DNA of 64,000 nucleotides from Comamonas sp. GB3 AK4-5 (GCF_041320665.1 NZ_CP166730.1:2542001-2606000), one strand, 5' to 3'. Shown: positions 24,897-34,983, counted from the first letter of the stretch. Notes: generated from the letters alone by a model not told the origin. Numbers and translations: made by a program.

Positions 24897-25053
24897 ATCC
24901 AGAAAAACAAAAATAAGCTATTGAATTTAAACGGTAATTTTTTTGTCTTATATAAGATATAAGTGCTTGTTCAGTGCCGGTGCTTTGCCTACAGTTGTCT
25001 CCAAGGCCGAACACCACGGCCAGCCGGTTTCACCACCTTTCAAGGAGATCACG

Positions 25054-26385
25054 ATGTCGAATGCGCTGAACAAACAACTGAGCCGCGAACAACAAATCGC
25101 CGCCCTGGAAAAAGACTGGGCCACCAACCCCCGCTGGAAGGGCATCAAGCGCGGCTATTCCGCCGCCGATGTGGTGCGCCTGCGCGGCAGCCTGCAGCCC
25201 GAGTACACGCTGGCCCAGCGCGGTGCACAAGTGCTGTGGGAAAAAATCAATGGCACTTCCAAGAAGGGCTATGTGAACGCCTTCGGCGCCATCTCTGCAG
25301 GCCAGGCCATGCAGCAGGCCAAGGCCGGTCTGGAGGCCGTGTACCTGTCCGGCTGGCAAGTCGCCGCCGACGGCAACACCTCCGAAACCATGTACCCCGA
25401 CCAGTCGCTGTACGCCTACGACTCGGTGCCCACCATGGTGCGCCGCATCAACAACACCTTCAAGCGCGCTGACGAAATCCAGTGGGGCAAGGGCATCAAC
25501 CCAGGCGACAAGGAATTCATCGACTACTTCCTGCCCATCGTGGCCGATGCCGAAGCCGGTTTCGGTGGCGTGCTGAACGCCTTCGAGCTGATGAAGAACA
25601 TGATCCAGGCAGGCGCTGCCGGCGTGCACTTCGAAGACCAGCTGGCCGCCGTGAAGAAATGCGGCCACATGGGTGGCAAGGTGCTGGTGCCCACCCGTGA
25701 AGCCTGCGAAAAGCTGATCGCTGCCCGCTTTGCGGCCGACGTGATGGGCGTGCCCACCATCGTGCTGGCCCGCACCGATGCCGAAGCCGCCAACCTGATC
25801 ACCAGCAACCACGACGCCAACGACCAGGCTTTCCTGACCGGCGAGCGCACCCAGGAAGGCTTCTACCGCGTCAAGAACGGCCTGGAGCAATCCATCAGCC
25901 GTGGCGTGGCCTACGCTCCCTACGCCGACCTGGTGTGGTGCGAAACCGGCGTGCCCGACATCGGCTTTGCCCGTGAGTTCGCCCAGGCCGTGCACGCTGC
26001 CTGCCCTGGCAAGCTGCTCTCGTACAACTGCTCGCCTTCCTTCAACTGGAAGAAAAACCTCAACGACAGCCAGATCGCATCCTTCCAGGACGACCTGTCT
26101 GCACTGGGCTACAAGTTCCAGTTCATCACCCTGGCTGGCATCCACAGCAACTGGTACAACACCTTCAAGTTCGCCCACGAATACGCTCGCGGCGAGGGCA
26201 TGAAGCACTACGTGGAAATGGTGCAGGAACCCGAGTTCGCCGCACGCGAAAAGGGCTACACCTTTGTGTCCCACCAGCAGGAAGTGGGCGCAGGTTACTT
26301 CGACGACGTGACCACCGTGATCCAAGGCGGCTCGTCCAGCGTCAAGGCCCTGGCTGGCTCCACCGAAGAGGAGCAATTCCACTGA
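25054..26385 (+). CDS. aceA: Isocitrate lyase
   Basis: 443 residues with the isocitrate lyase signature KKCGHMGGK and the substrate-binding stretches YLSGWQVAADGN, VADAEAGFGG, ARTDAEAA and NCSPSFNW. The enzyme splits isocitrate into glyoxylate and succinate for growth on acetate and fatty acids. AAGGAG (25042-25047) supports ATG 25054. No malate synthase gene is adjacent. Palindromes in the AT-rich upstream region suggest specific regulation. Confidence 0.97.
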   Translation: MSNALNKQLSREQQIAALEKDWATNPRWKGIKRGYSAADVVRLRGSLQPEYTLAQRGAQVLWEKINGTSKKGYVNAFGAISAGQAMQQAKAGLEAVYLSGWQVAADGNTSETMYPDQSLYAYDSVPTMVRRINNTFKRADEIQWGKGINPGDKEFIDYFLPIVADAEAGFGGVLNAFELMKNMIQAGAAGVHFEDQLAAVKKCGHMGGKVLVPTREACEKLIAARFAADVMGVPTIVLARTDAEAANLITSNHDANDQAFLTGERTQEGFYRVKNGLEQSISRGVAYAPYADLVWCETGVPDIGFAREFAQAVHAACPGKLLSYNCSPSFNWKKNLNDSQIASFQDDLSALGYKFQFITLAGIHSNWYNTFKFAHEYARGEGMKHYVEMVQEPEFAAREKGYTFVSHQQEVGAGYFDDVTTVIQGGSSSVKALAGSTEEEQFH

Positions 26386-26493
26386 TCTGCACCGCGCTAC
26401 TGCATCACTGACATGGCGCAGTAGAACGGAGACTGATGCTTGTTGTCTGGGGCCTGTGCGGCGGGGACGAGACTGCTGCCAGGAACCCATTTC

Positions 26494-26524
26494 AGCCCGG
26501 AGCTTTGCGGCTTCGGGCTTTTTT
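26494..26524 (+). terminator. Intrinsic terminator after aceA
   Basis: AGCCCG (26494-26499) pairs with CGGGCT (26514-26519), followed by a T tract to 26524. It separates aceA from the thrS leader. Confidence 0.75.
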
Positions 26525-26588
26525 GTGCTTTCGGCGTTAAAATGGCGCCCAAGATTCACCAACAAGAGCGAGAAAGGCAGTGCTGGTT

Positions 26589-26630
26589 ATGACACCGCGA
26601 ACTACTACCACGAGGTACTTCAGCCGCTAA
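26589..26630 (+). CDS. thrS leader peptide, threonine-rich
   Basis: A 13-codon frame upstream of thrS reads MTPRTTTTRYFSR and stops at TAA 26628-26630. Five of thirteen residues are Thr, four of them consecutive (codons ACT ACT ACC ACG, 26601-26612), far above chance. GAGAAAGG about 12 bases upstream is a possible, loosely spaced ribosome site. It is followed by alternative hairpins and an intrinsic terminator, so it most likely senses charged tRNA-Thr by ribosome stalling and controls the thrS operon. This type of gene is too short for routine gene finding. Confidence 0.75.
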   Translation: MTPRTTTTRYFSR

Positions 26631-26714
26631 GCGGCTGGCGGTTCGCGCCTGCACGAGAAGCTGTCCCAGACCCTTTCTCCATCCCTCAAAGCGCGGCCCA
26701 GTTCCGCGCTTTTT
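26596..26714 (+). promoter_or_regulatory. Transcription attenuator of the thrS operon
   Basis: Four pairing segments are visible. Segment 1, CGCGAAC (26596-26602), overlaps the first Thr codons and pairs with segment 2, GTTCGCG (26641-26647). Segment 2 (CTGG 26635-26638 plus CGCGC 26644-26648) can instead pair with segment 3 (GCGCG 26691-26695 plus CCAG 26698-26701). Segment 3 otherwise pairs with segment 4 (CCGCGC 26704-26709) to form a terminator stem (AAAGCGCGG and CCGCGCTTT) with a T run. A ribosome stalled on Thr codons would mask segment 1 and free 2 to pair with 3, allowing read-through into thrS. A further perfect hairpin, AGCCGCTAAGCGGCT, spans the leader stop codon. Confidence 0.72.
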
Positions 26715-26775
26715 GCTTTTCAGATGAGGCATCGGCCGCGGCCCCGTATCCCACATTAGGTTTCCAAGGATTTCC

Positions 26776-28695
26776 ATGCTCAAGATTACGCTCCCCGACG
26801 GCTCGCAACGCGAATTCGACGGTCCGGTCACTGTCATGCAGGTGGCTCAGTCCATCGGCGCCGGCCTGGCCAAGAACACGGTTGCCGGCCGCGTCAATGG
26901 CCGTCTGGTCGACGCCTGCGATCTGATCAGCGAAGACGCCAAGCTGCAGATCATCACGCCCAAGGACCAAGATGGCGTAGAGATCATCCGCCACTCCACA
27001 GCCCACCTGGTCGGCCACGCCGTCAAGCAGCTGTATCCCACGGCCAAGATGGTGATCGGCCCGGTGATCGAAGAGGGCTTTTACTACGACATCTCCTACG
27101 AGCGTCCCTTCACGCCCGAAGACATGGCCGCCATCGAGGCGCGCATGAAGGAATTGATCGCCCAGGATTACGACGTGATCAAGAAGATGACGCCACGCGC
27201 CGAAGTCCTCCAGGTCTTCAAAGACCGTGGCGAGGACTACAAGCTGCGCCTGGTCGAAGACATGCCCAATGAAAAAGCCATGGGCCTGTACTACCACCAG
27301 GAATATGTGGACATGTGCCGTGGCCCCCACGTGCCCAATACGCGCTTTCTGAAGGTCTTCAAACTGACCAAGCTGGCCGGCGCCTACTGGCGTGGCGATG
27401 CCAAGAACGAGCAACTGCAGCGCGTTTACGGCACGGCCTGGGCCGACAAGAAAGACCTGCAGGCCTACATCACGCGCATTGAAGAAGCCGAAAAGCGCGA
27501 CCACCGTCGCCTGGGCCGTGAGCTGGACCTGTTCCACATCGATGAATGCTCGCCCGGCACGGTGTTCTGGCACCCCAAGGGCTGGCGTGTATGGCAGGAG
27601 GTGGAGCAGTACATGCGCCGCGTCTACCGCGACAACGGCTACGAAGAAGTCAAGGGCCCGCAGATTCTGGACAAGACGCTGTGGGAGAAGACGGGCCACT
27701 GGGACAAGTACCGCGACAACATGTTCATCACGGAGTCGGAAAAGCGTGACTACGCCTTGAAACCCATGAACTGCCCGGGCCACATCCTGATCTTCAAGCA
27801 GGGCATCAAGAGCTACCGCGACCTGCCGCTGCGCTATGGCGAATTTGGCCAATGCCACCGCAACGAACCCACGGGCGGTCTGCACGGCATCATGCGCGTG
27901 CGCGGTTTCACGCAGGACGATGGCCATGTGTTCTGTACGGAAGATCAGGTCCAAAAGGAAGTGCTCGACTTCACGCAGCTGCTGCAAAAGGTCTATGCCG
28001 ACTTCGGTTTCACCGACATCATCTACAAGGTTGCCACGCGCCCTGAAGCACGCATCGGCTCGGATGAAGTCTGGGACAAGGCGGAAAAAGCCCTGTTCGA
28101 CTCGCTGAAGGCCTCGGGCTGCGACTACCAGGTCTCCGTGGGCGATGGCGCTTTCTACGGCCCCAAGATCGAGTACACGCTCAAGGACGCCCTGGGTCGC
28201 CAGTGGCAGTGCGGCACCATCCAGGTGGACTTTTCCATGCCCGAGCGCCTGGATGCGGAGTATGTGGGCGAGGACGGCAACCGCCACCGCCCCGTGATGC
28301 TGCACCGTGCCATCGTCGGTTCGCTGGAGCGTTTCATCGGCATTTTGATCGAGCAATTTGCCGGCGCGCTGCCAGTCTGGCTGGCTCCGGAGCAGGTGAC
28401 GGTGCTCAATATCACCGACGCACAGGCCGACTATGTGCAAGAAGTTGTGGCAAAGCTGCAAAAAGCGCTGCCGAATCAAAGTCTTAAGATAGCGGCTGAT
28501 CTGCGCAATGAAAAGATCACGTATAAAATACGCGAGCATTCGTTGCAAAAGCTGCCCTACATCCTCGTCGCCGGCGACAAGGAGAAGGCAGCCGGAGCCG
28601 TCGCAGTGCGCGCCCGGGGCAACAAAGACCTCGGTGTGATGTCCGTCGATGCCTTCATCGAGTTGCTCAGCAAGGACATCGCTTCTAAAGCGTAA
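26776..28695 (+). CDS. thrS: Threonyl-tRNA synthetase
   Basis: 639 residues, full length. Domain order: TGS (1-60), editing domain with [16 protein letters not shown] (the HxxxH of the editing site), class II catalytic core with motif 2 [20 protein letters not shown] and motif 3 [14 protein letters not shown], and C-terminal anticodon-binding domain. It charges tRNA-Thr. It is the first gene of thrS-infC-rpmI-rplT-pheS-pheT-ihfA, the standard order, and is preceded by a Thr attenuator. Confidence 0.98.
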   Translation: MLKITLPDGSQREFDGPVTVMQVAQSIGAGLAKNTVAGRVNGRLVDACDLISEDAKLQIITPKDQDGVEIIRHSTAHLVGHAVKQLYPTAKMVIGPVIEEGFYYDISYERPFTPEDMAAIEARMKELIAQDYDVIKKMTPRAEVLQVFKDRGEDYKLRLVEDMPNEKAMGLYYHQEYVDMCRGPHVPNTRFLKVFKLTKLAGAYWRGDAKNEQLQRVYGTAWADKKDLQAYITRIEEAEKRDHRRLGRELDLFHIDECSPGTVFWHPKGWRVWQEVEQYMRRVYRDNGYEEVKGPQILDKTLWEKTGHWDKYRDNMFITESEKRDYALKPMNCPGHILIFKQGIKSYRDLPLRYGEFGQCHRNEPTGGLHGIMRVRGFTQDDGHVFCTEDQVQKEVLDFTQLLQKVYADFGFTDIIYKVATRPEARIGSDEVWDKAEKALFDSLKASGCDYQVSVGDGAFYGPKIEYTLKDALGRQWQCGTIQVDFSMPERLDAEYVGEDGNRHRPVMLHRAIVGSLERFIGILIEQFAGALPVWLAPEQVTVLNITDAQADYVQEVVAKLQKALPNQSLKIAADLRNEKITYKIREHSLQKLPYILVAGDKEKAAGAVAVRARGNKDLGVMSVDAFIELLSKDIASKA

Positions 28696-28771
28696 TCAAC
28701 ATGGTTTTTTGCTTTGGACTGCGTGAATTGCGCGCAAGCAGCTACGCTTTTCGTAGCGTTTTGAAATTAGG

Positions 28772-29386
28772 GTGAAAGCCATAGCTACTGAATTCCGTGA
28801 TCGTCGCCACCGCGAGGAACGCAAGCACCGTCTTAACCGTGAAATCCAGGCCACCGAAGTGCGCCTGACCGGTCCTGAAAACGAACCCATCGGCGTCGTC
28901 AGCATCGCAGAAGCCCTGCGCATGGCTGGTGACATGGATGTGGATCTGGTGGAAATTGCCTCCACGGCGAACCCGCCTGTCTGCCGCTTGGTGGACTACG
29001 GCAAGTTCAAATACCAGGAACAAAAGCGCGCTGCCGAAGCCAAGGCCAAGCAGACCGTGATCGAAATCAAGGAAGTCAAATTCCGTCCTGGTACCGATGA
29101 TGGTGACTACAACATCAAGTTGCGCAACATCCGCCGCTTCCTGGCCGAGGGCGACAAGTGCAAGATCACGCTGCGTTTCCGTGGCCGTGAAATCACGCAC
29201 CAACAGCTGGGCCTGGATCTGCTGAATCGTCTGCGTGACGACCTGGCAGACACCATTCAGGTGGAGCAATTCCCCAAGCTGGAAGGCCGCCAGATGATCA
29301 TGATGATCGCCCCGGCGCGCAAAAAGCCTGTGGGAGCCACTGCCAAACCCGCTACTGCGGAAGAGGCTGGCAACACCGCCGCGTAA
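28772..29386 (+). CDS. infC: Translation initiation factor IF-3
   Basis: About 204 residues: N-terminal domain ([22 protein letters not shown]), flexible Lys-rich linker, and C-terminal domain with [23 protein letters not shown] and [14 protein letters not shown]. The usual GTG call is 28772, but a GGTGA ribosome site (28771-28775) overlaps that codon and stands 5 bases before an ATA at 28781, which would give [10 protein letters not shown]. infC is known for rare start codons (AUU, AUC, AUA) that IF-3 uses to control itself, so ATA 28781 may be the true start. A small hairpin, GCTACG/CGTAGC, lies at 28741-28757. Confidence 0.95.
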   Translation: MKAIATEFRDRRHREERKHRLNREIQATEVRLTGPENEPIGVVSIAEALRMAGDMDVDLVEIASTANPPVCRLVDYGKFKYQEQKRAAEAKAKQTVIEIKEVKFRPGTDDGDYNIKLRNIRRFLAEGDKCKITLRFRGREITHQQLGLDLLNRLRDDLADTIQVEQFPKLEGRQMIMMIAPARKKPVGATAKPATAEEAGNTAA

Positions 29387-29420
29387 AAACGTCGCAGCCT
29401 GCCTGCGATCGCGTTAGAAT

Positions 29421-29454
29421 ATGCAGTTGGCGTAAATTGCTGCGCCAACTGCAT
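29421..29454 (+). promoter_or_regulatory. Strong hairpin in the infC-rpmI gap, candidate L20 or L35 control element
   Basis: ATGCAGTTGGCG (29421-29432) and CGCCAACTGCAT (29443-29454) form a perfect 12-bp stem with a 10-base loop, in a 244-base gap. The tail CGCGTTTTG is a poor terminator. In many bacteria the rpmI-rplT leader carries an RNA structure bound by L20, so an autoregulatory site is plausible; no match to a known leader family was established. Confidence 0.45.
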
Positions 29455-29630
29455 CGCGTTTTGTGGATTGGCCTTTCTTGCAACAAGCAAGGCTGCATAC
29501 GTAAAACGTGGCTTTGGTACTGAACGGCTTTGGCTGCTCAGCACCAAAGTACAAAAGTGCCTCGGAGCGCCGACAAGTGCTGTGCATGGTTGCGCAGCCG
29601 CCTCGCGAGCACAAATAAAGGAGCATTTAC

Positions 29631-29834
29631 ATGCCCAAAATGAAGACCAAGAGCAGCGCGAAGAAGCGTTTTCGCGTTCGTCCTGGTGGTACCGTCAAGC
29701 GCGGTCAAGCCTTCAAGCGTCACATCTTGACCAAGAAGACCACGAAGAACAAGCGCCACCTGCGTGGCACTGTCAGCGTGCATGAAGGCGACATGGGCTC
29801 CATCGCAAAGATGCTGCCTGGCGCTGGTCTGTAA
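29631..29834 (+). CDS. rpmI: 50S ribosomal protein L35
   Basis: 67 residues, strongly basic, [20 protein letters not shown], typical L35. AAAGGAG lies 7 bases before ATG 29631. It is followed by rplT after 26 bases. A 244-base leader with a strong hairpin precedes it. Confidence 0.97.
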   Translation: MPKMKTKSSAKKRFRVRPGGTVKRGQAFKRHILTKKTTKNKRHLRGTVSVHEGDMGSIAKMLPGAGL

Positions 29835-29860
29835 TTCACTGACGAACAAGGAGAAAATAC

Positions 29861-30220
29861 ATGCCTCGCGTCAAACGTGGTGTAACGGCCCGTGCCCGTC
29901 ACAAAAAAGTTCTGACCCTTGCCAAGGGTTTCCGCGGTCGTCGCGGCAATGTCTTCCGCGTCGCCAAGCAGGCGGTGATGAAGGCAGGCCAATACGCCTA
30001 CCGTGACCGCCGCAACAAGAAGCGCGTGTTCCGCCAACTGTGGATCGCCCGTATCAACGCCGCTGCACGCGAACTGGGTCTGACCTACAGCCAATTCGCC
30101 AACGGCCTGAAGAAGGCTTCCATCGAAATCGACCGCAAGATGCTGGCCGATATCGCGGTGCACGACAAGGCTGCCTTTGGCAGCATCGTGGAACAAGTCA
30201 AGGCCAAGCTGGCTGCTTGA
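29861..30220 (+). CDS. rplT: 50S ribosomal protein L20
   Basis: 119 residues, basic, with [18 protein letters not shown] and the conserved [20 protein letters not shown] region. It binds 23S rRNA early in assembly and represses its own operon in several bacteria. AAGGAG lies 8 bases before the start. A strong intrinsic terminator follows before pheS. Confidence 0.97.
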   Translation: MPRVKRGVTARARHKKVLTLAKGFRGRRGNVFRVAKQAVMKAGQYAYRDRRNKKRVFRQLWIARINAAARELGLTYSQFANGLKKASIEIDRKMLADIAVHDKAAFGSIVEQVKAKLAA

Positions 30221-30270
30221 TTCACGATCGGCAGTTGCTGCAGATGTAGTAGCTGCTGACGCACTATCAG

Positions 30271-30311
30271 CAAGGGCTAGGGCTTGAAAAGGCGCTAGCC
30301 CTTGTTTTTTT
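30271..30311 (+). terminator. Strong terminator between rplT and pheS
   Basis: CAAGGGCTAG (30271-30280) and CTAGCCCTTG (30295-30304) form a perfect 10-bp stem followed by seven T residues. No Phe-rich leader peptide was found before it, so it looks like a simple end or partial attenuator, and pheST probably has its own promoter in the 80 bases that follow. Confidence 0.85.
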
Positions 30312-30390
30312 ATCACCGGGTGTTTTTGCTGTTTGCCGCTGTGGCAGCCAGGCTGAGGGCACCAGGTATTGAGGTCGATAAAGAGTCGAT

Positions 30391-31443
30391 ATGAACGAGT
30401 TGGATTCTCTGGTCGAGAGCGCGCAGCAACTGTTTGCGCAGGCCCATACCCCCGCAGATCTGGAAAACGCCAAGGCGCAGTTTCTGGGCAAATCGGGCAA
30501 GATGACCGAGCTCATGAAGGGCATGGCGCAGCTTTCCGTCGAAGAGAAGAAGTCGCGCGGCGCCGCCATCAACGTGGCCAAGCAGGCCATCGAGGCCGCG
30601 CTCACCGCCCGCCGCAAGGCCTTGGCCGATGCCGAGCTCGAGGCCCATCTGAAGGCCGAAGTGCTGGATGTCAGCCTGCCCGGTCGCCGCCGCGGCACCG
30701 GCGGATTGCACCCTGTGTCCCTGACGCTGGAGCGCATCGAGGGCATTTTTGGCTCCATGGGCTTTGATGTGGCCGAAGGCCCCGAGATCGAATCCGACTG
30801 GTTCAACTTCACGGCGCTGAACACGCCGGAAGACCATCCCGCACGCTCCATGCACGACACCTTCTATGTGGAAGGCGGCACGGCGACAGCGCCCAATTTG
30901 CTGCGCACGCACACCAGCCCCATGCAGGTGCGCCACGCCGTGCAGCATGTGAAGAAATACCGCAATCAGCTCGATGCCGGCCAGTCCATGCCCGAGATCC
31001 GCGTGATTGCCCCCGGCCGCACCTACCGTGTGGACTCGGACGCCACTCACTCGCCCATGTTCCACCAGTGCGAAGGCCTGTGGATTGGCGAGAACATCAG
31101 CTTCAAGGACTTGAAGGTGGTCTTCTCCGACTTCTGCAAGACCTTCTTCGAGCAGGACGACCTGGTGCTGCGCTTTCGCCCCAGCTTCTTCCCGTTCACC
31201 GAGCCCTCGGCCGAGATCGACATCCAGTTCCAAAGCGGCCCGCTGGCTGGCAGGTGGCTGGAGATTTCCGGCGCCGGCCAGGTGCACCCCAACGTGGTGC
31301 GCAACATGGGCCTGGACCCCGAGAAATACATAGGCTTTGCCTTTGGCATGGGCCAGGACCGCCTGACCATGCTGCGTTATGGCGTGAACGATTTGCGCCT
31401 GTTCTTCGACGGCGACATCCGTTTTCTGTCGCAATTCCAGTAA
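30391..31443 (+). CDS. pheS: Phenylalanyl-tRNA synthetase alpha subunit
   Basis: 350 residues: N-terminal coiled-coil (1-100) that contacts tRNA, then the class II core with motif 2 [21 protein letters not shown], the Phe pocket [17 protein letters not shown] and motif 3 [17 protein letters not shown]. It forms the alpha2beta2 enzyme with PheT. A 164-base gap separates it from pheT. Confidence 0.98.
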   Translation: MNELDSLVESAQQLFAQAHTPADLENAKAQFLGKSGKMTELMKGMAQLSVEEKKSRGAAINVAKQAIEAALTARRKALADAELEAHLKAEVLDVSLPGRRRGTGGLHPVSLTLERIEGIFGSMGFDVAEGPEIESDWFNFTALNTPEDHPARSMHDTFYVEGGTATAPNLLRTHTSPMQVRHAVQHVKKYRNQLDAGQSMPEIRVIAPGRTYRVDSDATHSPMFHQCEGLWIGENISFKDLKVVFSDFCKTFFEQDDLVLRFRPSFFPFTEPSAEIDIQFQSGPLAGRWLEISGAGQVHPNVVRNMGLDPEKYIGFAFGMGQDRLTMLRYGVNDLRLFFDGDIRFLSQFQ

Positions 31444-31607
31444 TGGAAAAAGTGAGCTATCTGCGCTGATGCACCCAGCCTTTCAAATGGATTTCACATT
31501 GAAATGCTTGCTGCCAAAGCAATGAATGCTCCTTTTATTGAATATCGCATGCCCGGCCGGCTGCAGACCTGCAAGGTGTGCCGGCTTGAACGCCAAAGAG
31601 TCTGACT

Positions 31608-34064
31608 ATGCAATTCCCCGAATCCTGGTTGCGCGAATACTGCAACCCGAAGCTGACCACCCAAGAACTGGCCGACACCTTGACCATGGCCGGCCTGGAG
31701 GTCGAAGAGCTCGACCCCGTGGCACCTCCCTTCACCGGCATCGTGGTTGGTGAAATCAAGGAAGCCGTGCAACACCCCGACGCCGATCGCCTGCGCGTGT
31801 GCCAGGTCGACGTGGGTGGCCCCGAGCTGCTGAACATCGTCTGCGGCGCACCGAATGCGCGCGTGGGCATCCGCATTCCCTGCGCCACCGTGGGCGCCGA
31901 GCTGCCACCCGGTGAGGACGGCAAGCCCTTCAAGATCAAGATCGGCAAGCTGCGCGGCGTGCAAAGCTTTGGCATGCTGTGCTCAGCCAAGGAGCTGGGC
32001 ATTGACGACGATGCCAGCGGCCTGCTGGAACTGCCGGCCGACGCCCCTTTGGGCCAGAGCGTGCGCGAGTACCTGAACCTGGACGACACGCTGCTCACCC
32101 TCAAGCTCACGCCCAATCTGGCGCACTGCCTGTCGGTGTATGGCGTGGCGCGCGAGTTGTCGGCCCTGACCGGCACGCCGCTGAAGGCCTTGTCCTTCCC
32201 CACCGCCGCCGTGGCCACGCAAGACAAGCTGCCCGTGAAGATCGAGGCGCCCGAGCTGTGCGGCCGCTTCTCCGGCCGCATGGTGCGCAACGTCAACACG
32301 CAAGTGAAAACACCCCAGTGGATGCTGGACCGCCTGGCCCGCTGCGGCCAGCGCGGCGTGTCGCCCCTGGTGGACATCTCCAACTACGTGATGTTCGAGC
32401 TGGGCCGCCCCAGCCACATCTTTGACCTGGACAAGATCCACGGCGGCCTTCAAGTCCGCTGGGGCCAGGCGGGCGAGACGCTCAAGCTGCTCAATGGCAA
32501 CACCATCAAGATCGACGACAGCCCGAAAGTGGGCGTGATCGCCGACGACAAGCAGATCGAGTCCCTGGCCGGCATCATGGGTGGCGACGCCACGGCCGTG
32601 TCTGACGACACGAAAAACATCTACATCGAAGCCGCGTTCTGGTTCCCCAAGGCCGTGGCAGGCCGCTCGCGCCACTTCAATTTCGCCACCGACGCCGGCC
32701 ACCGCTTCGAGCGCGGTGTGGACCCCGCGCTCACCGTCGAGCATATCGAGCGCATCACCCAGCTGGTACTGGAGATCTGCGGCACGCCTGAGACACAGGT
32801 CGGCGCCATGGACGACCACCAGCCCAATATGCCCGCGGCCAAGACCGTGCAACTGCGCGTGGCACGCGCCGCCAAGGTCATCGGCATGGCCGTGAGCCAG
32901 CAGCAATGCCTGGATGCCCTGAATGGCCTGGGTCTGCCCGCCACCGTGGCCAGCGAAGGCGTGATCAGCGTGACCGCGCCCAGCTTCCGCTTCGACATCA
33001 ATCTGGAAGAAGACCTGATCGAAGAAGTGGCCCGCATGGTCGGCTACGAGAACCTGCCCACCACCAAGCCGCTGGCCCCCATCGCGCCCAAGCTGCGCGC
33101 CGAAAACCAGCGCAGCCCCTTTGCCGTGCGCCGTGAGCTGGCCGCACTGGGCTACCAGGAAACCATCAACTTCAGCTTTGTCGAAGAAAAGTGGGAGCAG
33201 GAGCTGGCCGGCAATACCCATGCCATCAAGCTGCTCAACCCCATTGCCAGCCATTTGAGCGTGATGCGCTCCTCGCTGCTGGGTTCGCTGCTACAGGTTT
33301 TGAAGTTCAACGTGGACCGCAAGGCCCAGCGCGTGCGCGTGTTTGAGCTGGGCCGCGTGTTCTTCAAGGATGGCTCCGTGGTCGAGTCCGACACCACCGT
33401 CAAGGGTTTCGATCAGCCCATGCGCGTGGCCGGTCTCGCCTATGGCGCGGCCGAGCAGCTGCAATGGGGCAGGGCAGAGACCAAGGTCGACTTCTACGAC
33501 ATCAAGGGCGATGTGGAGGCCTTGTTGGCCCCGGCAAAACCCCAGTTCGAAGCCGCTGAGCACCCAGCCATGCACCCCGGCCGCTGCGCCCGTGTGCTGC
33601 TGGATGGCCAGGCCATTGGCTTTGTGGGCGAGCTGCACCCCAAGTGGCGCCAGGAATGGGATCTGGCCCAGGCGCCTGTGATGTTCGAGCTGGACCTGAG
33701 CGCCGTGCTGGCCCGCAAGGTGGCGGTGTTTGCCCCCGTGGCCAAGCACCAGGCCGTGGAGCGCGACATTGCCGTGGTGGTCAAGGAGGCTGTGACCCAC
33801 GCCCAGGTCATGGAGGCCATCCAGCAAGGCGTGCAGGGCAGCGTGCTGCGCTCGGCCGTGCTGTTTGACGTGTTCCGCCCCAAGAAGCTCAAGGCCGGCG
33901 AAGAGGCCGCACCCGGAGCGCTGGCGCAAGACGAGAAAAGCCTGGCCGTGCGCCTGACGCTGGGCAGCGAGAATGCTTCGCTGACCGATGCCGAAATCGA
34001 CACCGCCATGCAGGCCGCCATTGCCGCATTGGTGGAGCGCGTGGCCGCACGCCTGCGCGGTTGA
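31608..34064 (+). CDS. pheT: Phenylalanyl-tRNA synthetase beta subunit
   Basis: 818 residues, full length: N-terminal EMAP-like tRNA-binding domain (about 40-150), B3/B4 editing domain, B5 (with SFRFDINLEEDLIEEVARMVGYENLP), the inactive class II-like core, and C-terminal ferredoxin-fold anticodon-binding domain (VAKHQAVERDIAVVV). It removes mischarged Tyr and completes the PheRS tetramer. It is followed by ihfA after 27 bases. Confidence 0.98.
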   Translation: MQFPESWLREYCNPKLTTQELADTLTMAGLEVEELDPVAPPFTGIVVGEIKEAVQHPDADRLRVCQVDVGGPELLNIVCGAPNARVGIRIPCATVGAELPPGEDGKPFKIKIGKLRGVQSFGMLCSAKELGIDDDASGLLELPADAPLGQSVREYLNLDDTLLTLKLTPNLAHCLSVYGVARELSALTGTPLKALSFPTAAVATQDKLPVKIEAPELCGRFSGRMVRNVNTQVKTPQWMLDRLARCGQRGVSPLVDISNYVMFELGRPSHIFDLDKIHGGLQVRWGQAGETLKLLNGNTIKIDDSPKVGVIADDKQIESLAGIMGGDATAVSDDTKNIYIEAAFWFPKAVAGRSRHFNFATDAGHRFERGVDPALTVEHIERITQLVLEICGTPETQVGAMDDHQPNMPAAKTVQLRVARAAKVIGMAVSQQQCLDALNGLGLPATVASEGVISVTAPSFRFDINLEEDLIEEVARMVGYENLPTTKPLAPIAPKLRAENQRSPFAVRRELAALGYQETINFSFVEEKWEQELAGNTHAIKLLNPIASHLSVMRSSLLGSLLQVLKFNVDRKAQRVRVFELGRVFFKDGSVVESDTTVKGFDQPMRVAGLAYGAAEQLQWGRAETKVDFYDIKGDVEALLAPAKPQFEAAEHPAMHPGRCARVLLDGQAIGFVGELHPKWRQEWDLAQAPVMFELDLSAVLARKVAVFAPVAKHQAVERDIAVVVKEAVTHAQVMEAIQQGVQGSVLRSAVLFDVFRPKKLKAGEEAAPGALAQDEKSLAVRLTLGSENASLTDAEIDTAMQAAIAALVERVAARLRG

Positions 34065-34091
34065 TGCACCGCGCTGCCCAAGGAGCTTGAG

Positions 34092-34448
34092 ATGATCGAA
34101 TTTGCAGAAGACAGTGGCGATGACGCCTCTACCGCCTTGACCAAGGCGCAATTGGCCGAGCTGCTGTTCGATCAGATCGGTTTGAACAAGCGCGAGTCCA
34201 AGGAAATGGTCGATGCCTTCTTCGACCTGATTTCCCGCAATCTGGTGGAGGGCGACGACGTCAAGCTCTCCGGCTTTGGCAACTTCCAGATTCGCACCAA
34301 GGCCCCACGCCCGGGGCGCAATCCGCGCACCGGCGAGCTGATCCCCATCGAGGCGCGCCGCGTGGTCACCTTCCACGCCAGCACCAAGCTCAAGGAGCAG
34401 ATCCAGGGCGCAGAAAGCAAGGACGGCACACCGCCATCGTCGCTGTAA
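34092..34448 (+). CDS. ihfA: Integration host factor alpha subunit
   Basis: 118 residues of the HU/IHF family: [29 protein letters not shown] and the DNA-bending arm [22 protein letters not shown] with the intercalating Pro. The N-terminus is extended by about 14 acidic residues relative to E. coli IHF-alpha, as is common in Burkholderiales. AAGGAG lies upstream of ATG 34092. IHF bends DNA for recombination, replication and transcription. Confidence 0.95.
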   Translation: MIEFAEDSGDDASTALTKAQLAELLFDQIGLNKRESKEMVDAFFDLISRNLVEGDDVKLSGFGNFQIRTKAPRPGRNPRTGELIPIEARRVVTFHASTKLKEQIQGAESKDGTPPSSL

Positions 34449-34545
34449 TGCACCTGCTCTTTGCAAGCGCTCTTGGTCCACTGCACAAGCTGCGGTAGGC
34501 TAGGGCGCTTGTTTTGTTTGGCCCGCGCCTTTGCTTCAACCCTCT

Positions 34546-34983
34546 ATGGCTCCGCTTCCCCCCATCCCTGCCAAGCGTTACTTCACCATCAGCGAAGTGG
34601 CGCTGCTGTGTGACGTCAAACCCCATGTGCTGCGCTATTGGGAGCAGGAGTTTGTGCAGCTGCGGCCCATGAAGCGGCGCGGCAACCGCCGCTACTACCA
34701 GCACCACGAGCTGCTGATGGTGCGCCGCATCCGCAGCCTGCTGTATGACGAGGGCTTCACCATCCAGGGCGCGCGCAACCAACTGCGCAGCCAACTGCGC
34801 AGCCAACCCGGGGAGTCTGCATCGCTTGTGGGCGATGACCTTGCGCCCAATAGCGTGCTGGCCCAGCCCCCGCAAGCACTGGTGTGGGAAGCCATCCCGC
34901 TTCCCGATGCGCAGGGCAACACCGTCACATCGGCACAGCTGCGGCAGGAACTTTTGCAGATTCGTTCACTGCTCTCGCTTTAG
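34546..34983 (+). CDS. MerR-family transcriptional regulator
   Basis: 145 residues: N-terminal winged helix-turn-helix (about 10-80, [26 protein letters not shown] and [24 protein letters not shown]) and a short C-terminal part without metal-binding Cys. This is the MerR-like protein that regularly sits between ihfA and tRNA-Pro in Burkholderiales; its target is not known. A duplicated LRSQLRSQ stretch marks the linker. ATG 34546 is preferred over the upstream TTG 34531. Confidence 0.85.
   Translation: MAPLPPIPAKRYFTISEVALLCDVKPHVLRYWEQEFVQLRPMKRRGNRRYYQHHELLMVRRIRSLLYDEGFTIQGARNQLRSQLRSQPGESASLVGDDLAPNSVLAQPPQALVWEAIPLPDAQGNTVTSAQLRQELLQIRSLLSL

Noticed and set aside
26550..26775. T-box or riboswitch in the thrS leader
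   Set aside because: No T-box sequence or specifier loop is seen, and T-boxes are a Gram-positive mechanism; the Thr-rich peptide with alternative stems explains the leader better.
25030..28548. Long antisense frames over aceA (511 codons) and thrS (620 codons)
   Set aside because: Both are mirror frames of well-conserved enzymes and show no family features of their own.
30221..30390. Phenylalanine attenuator before pheS
   Set aside because: A strong terminator exists, but no short frame with Phe codons precedes it and no alternative pairing was found.
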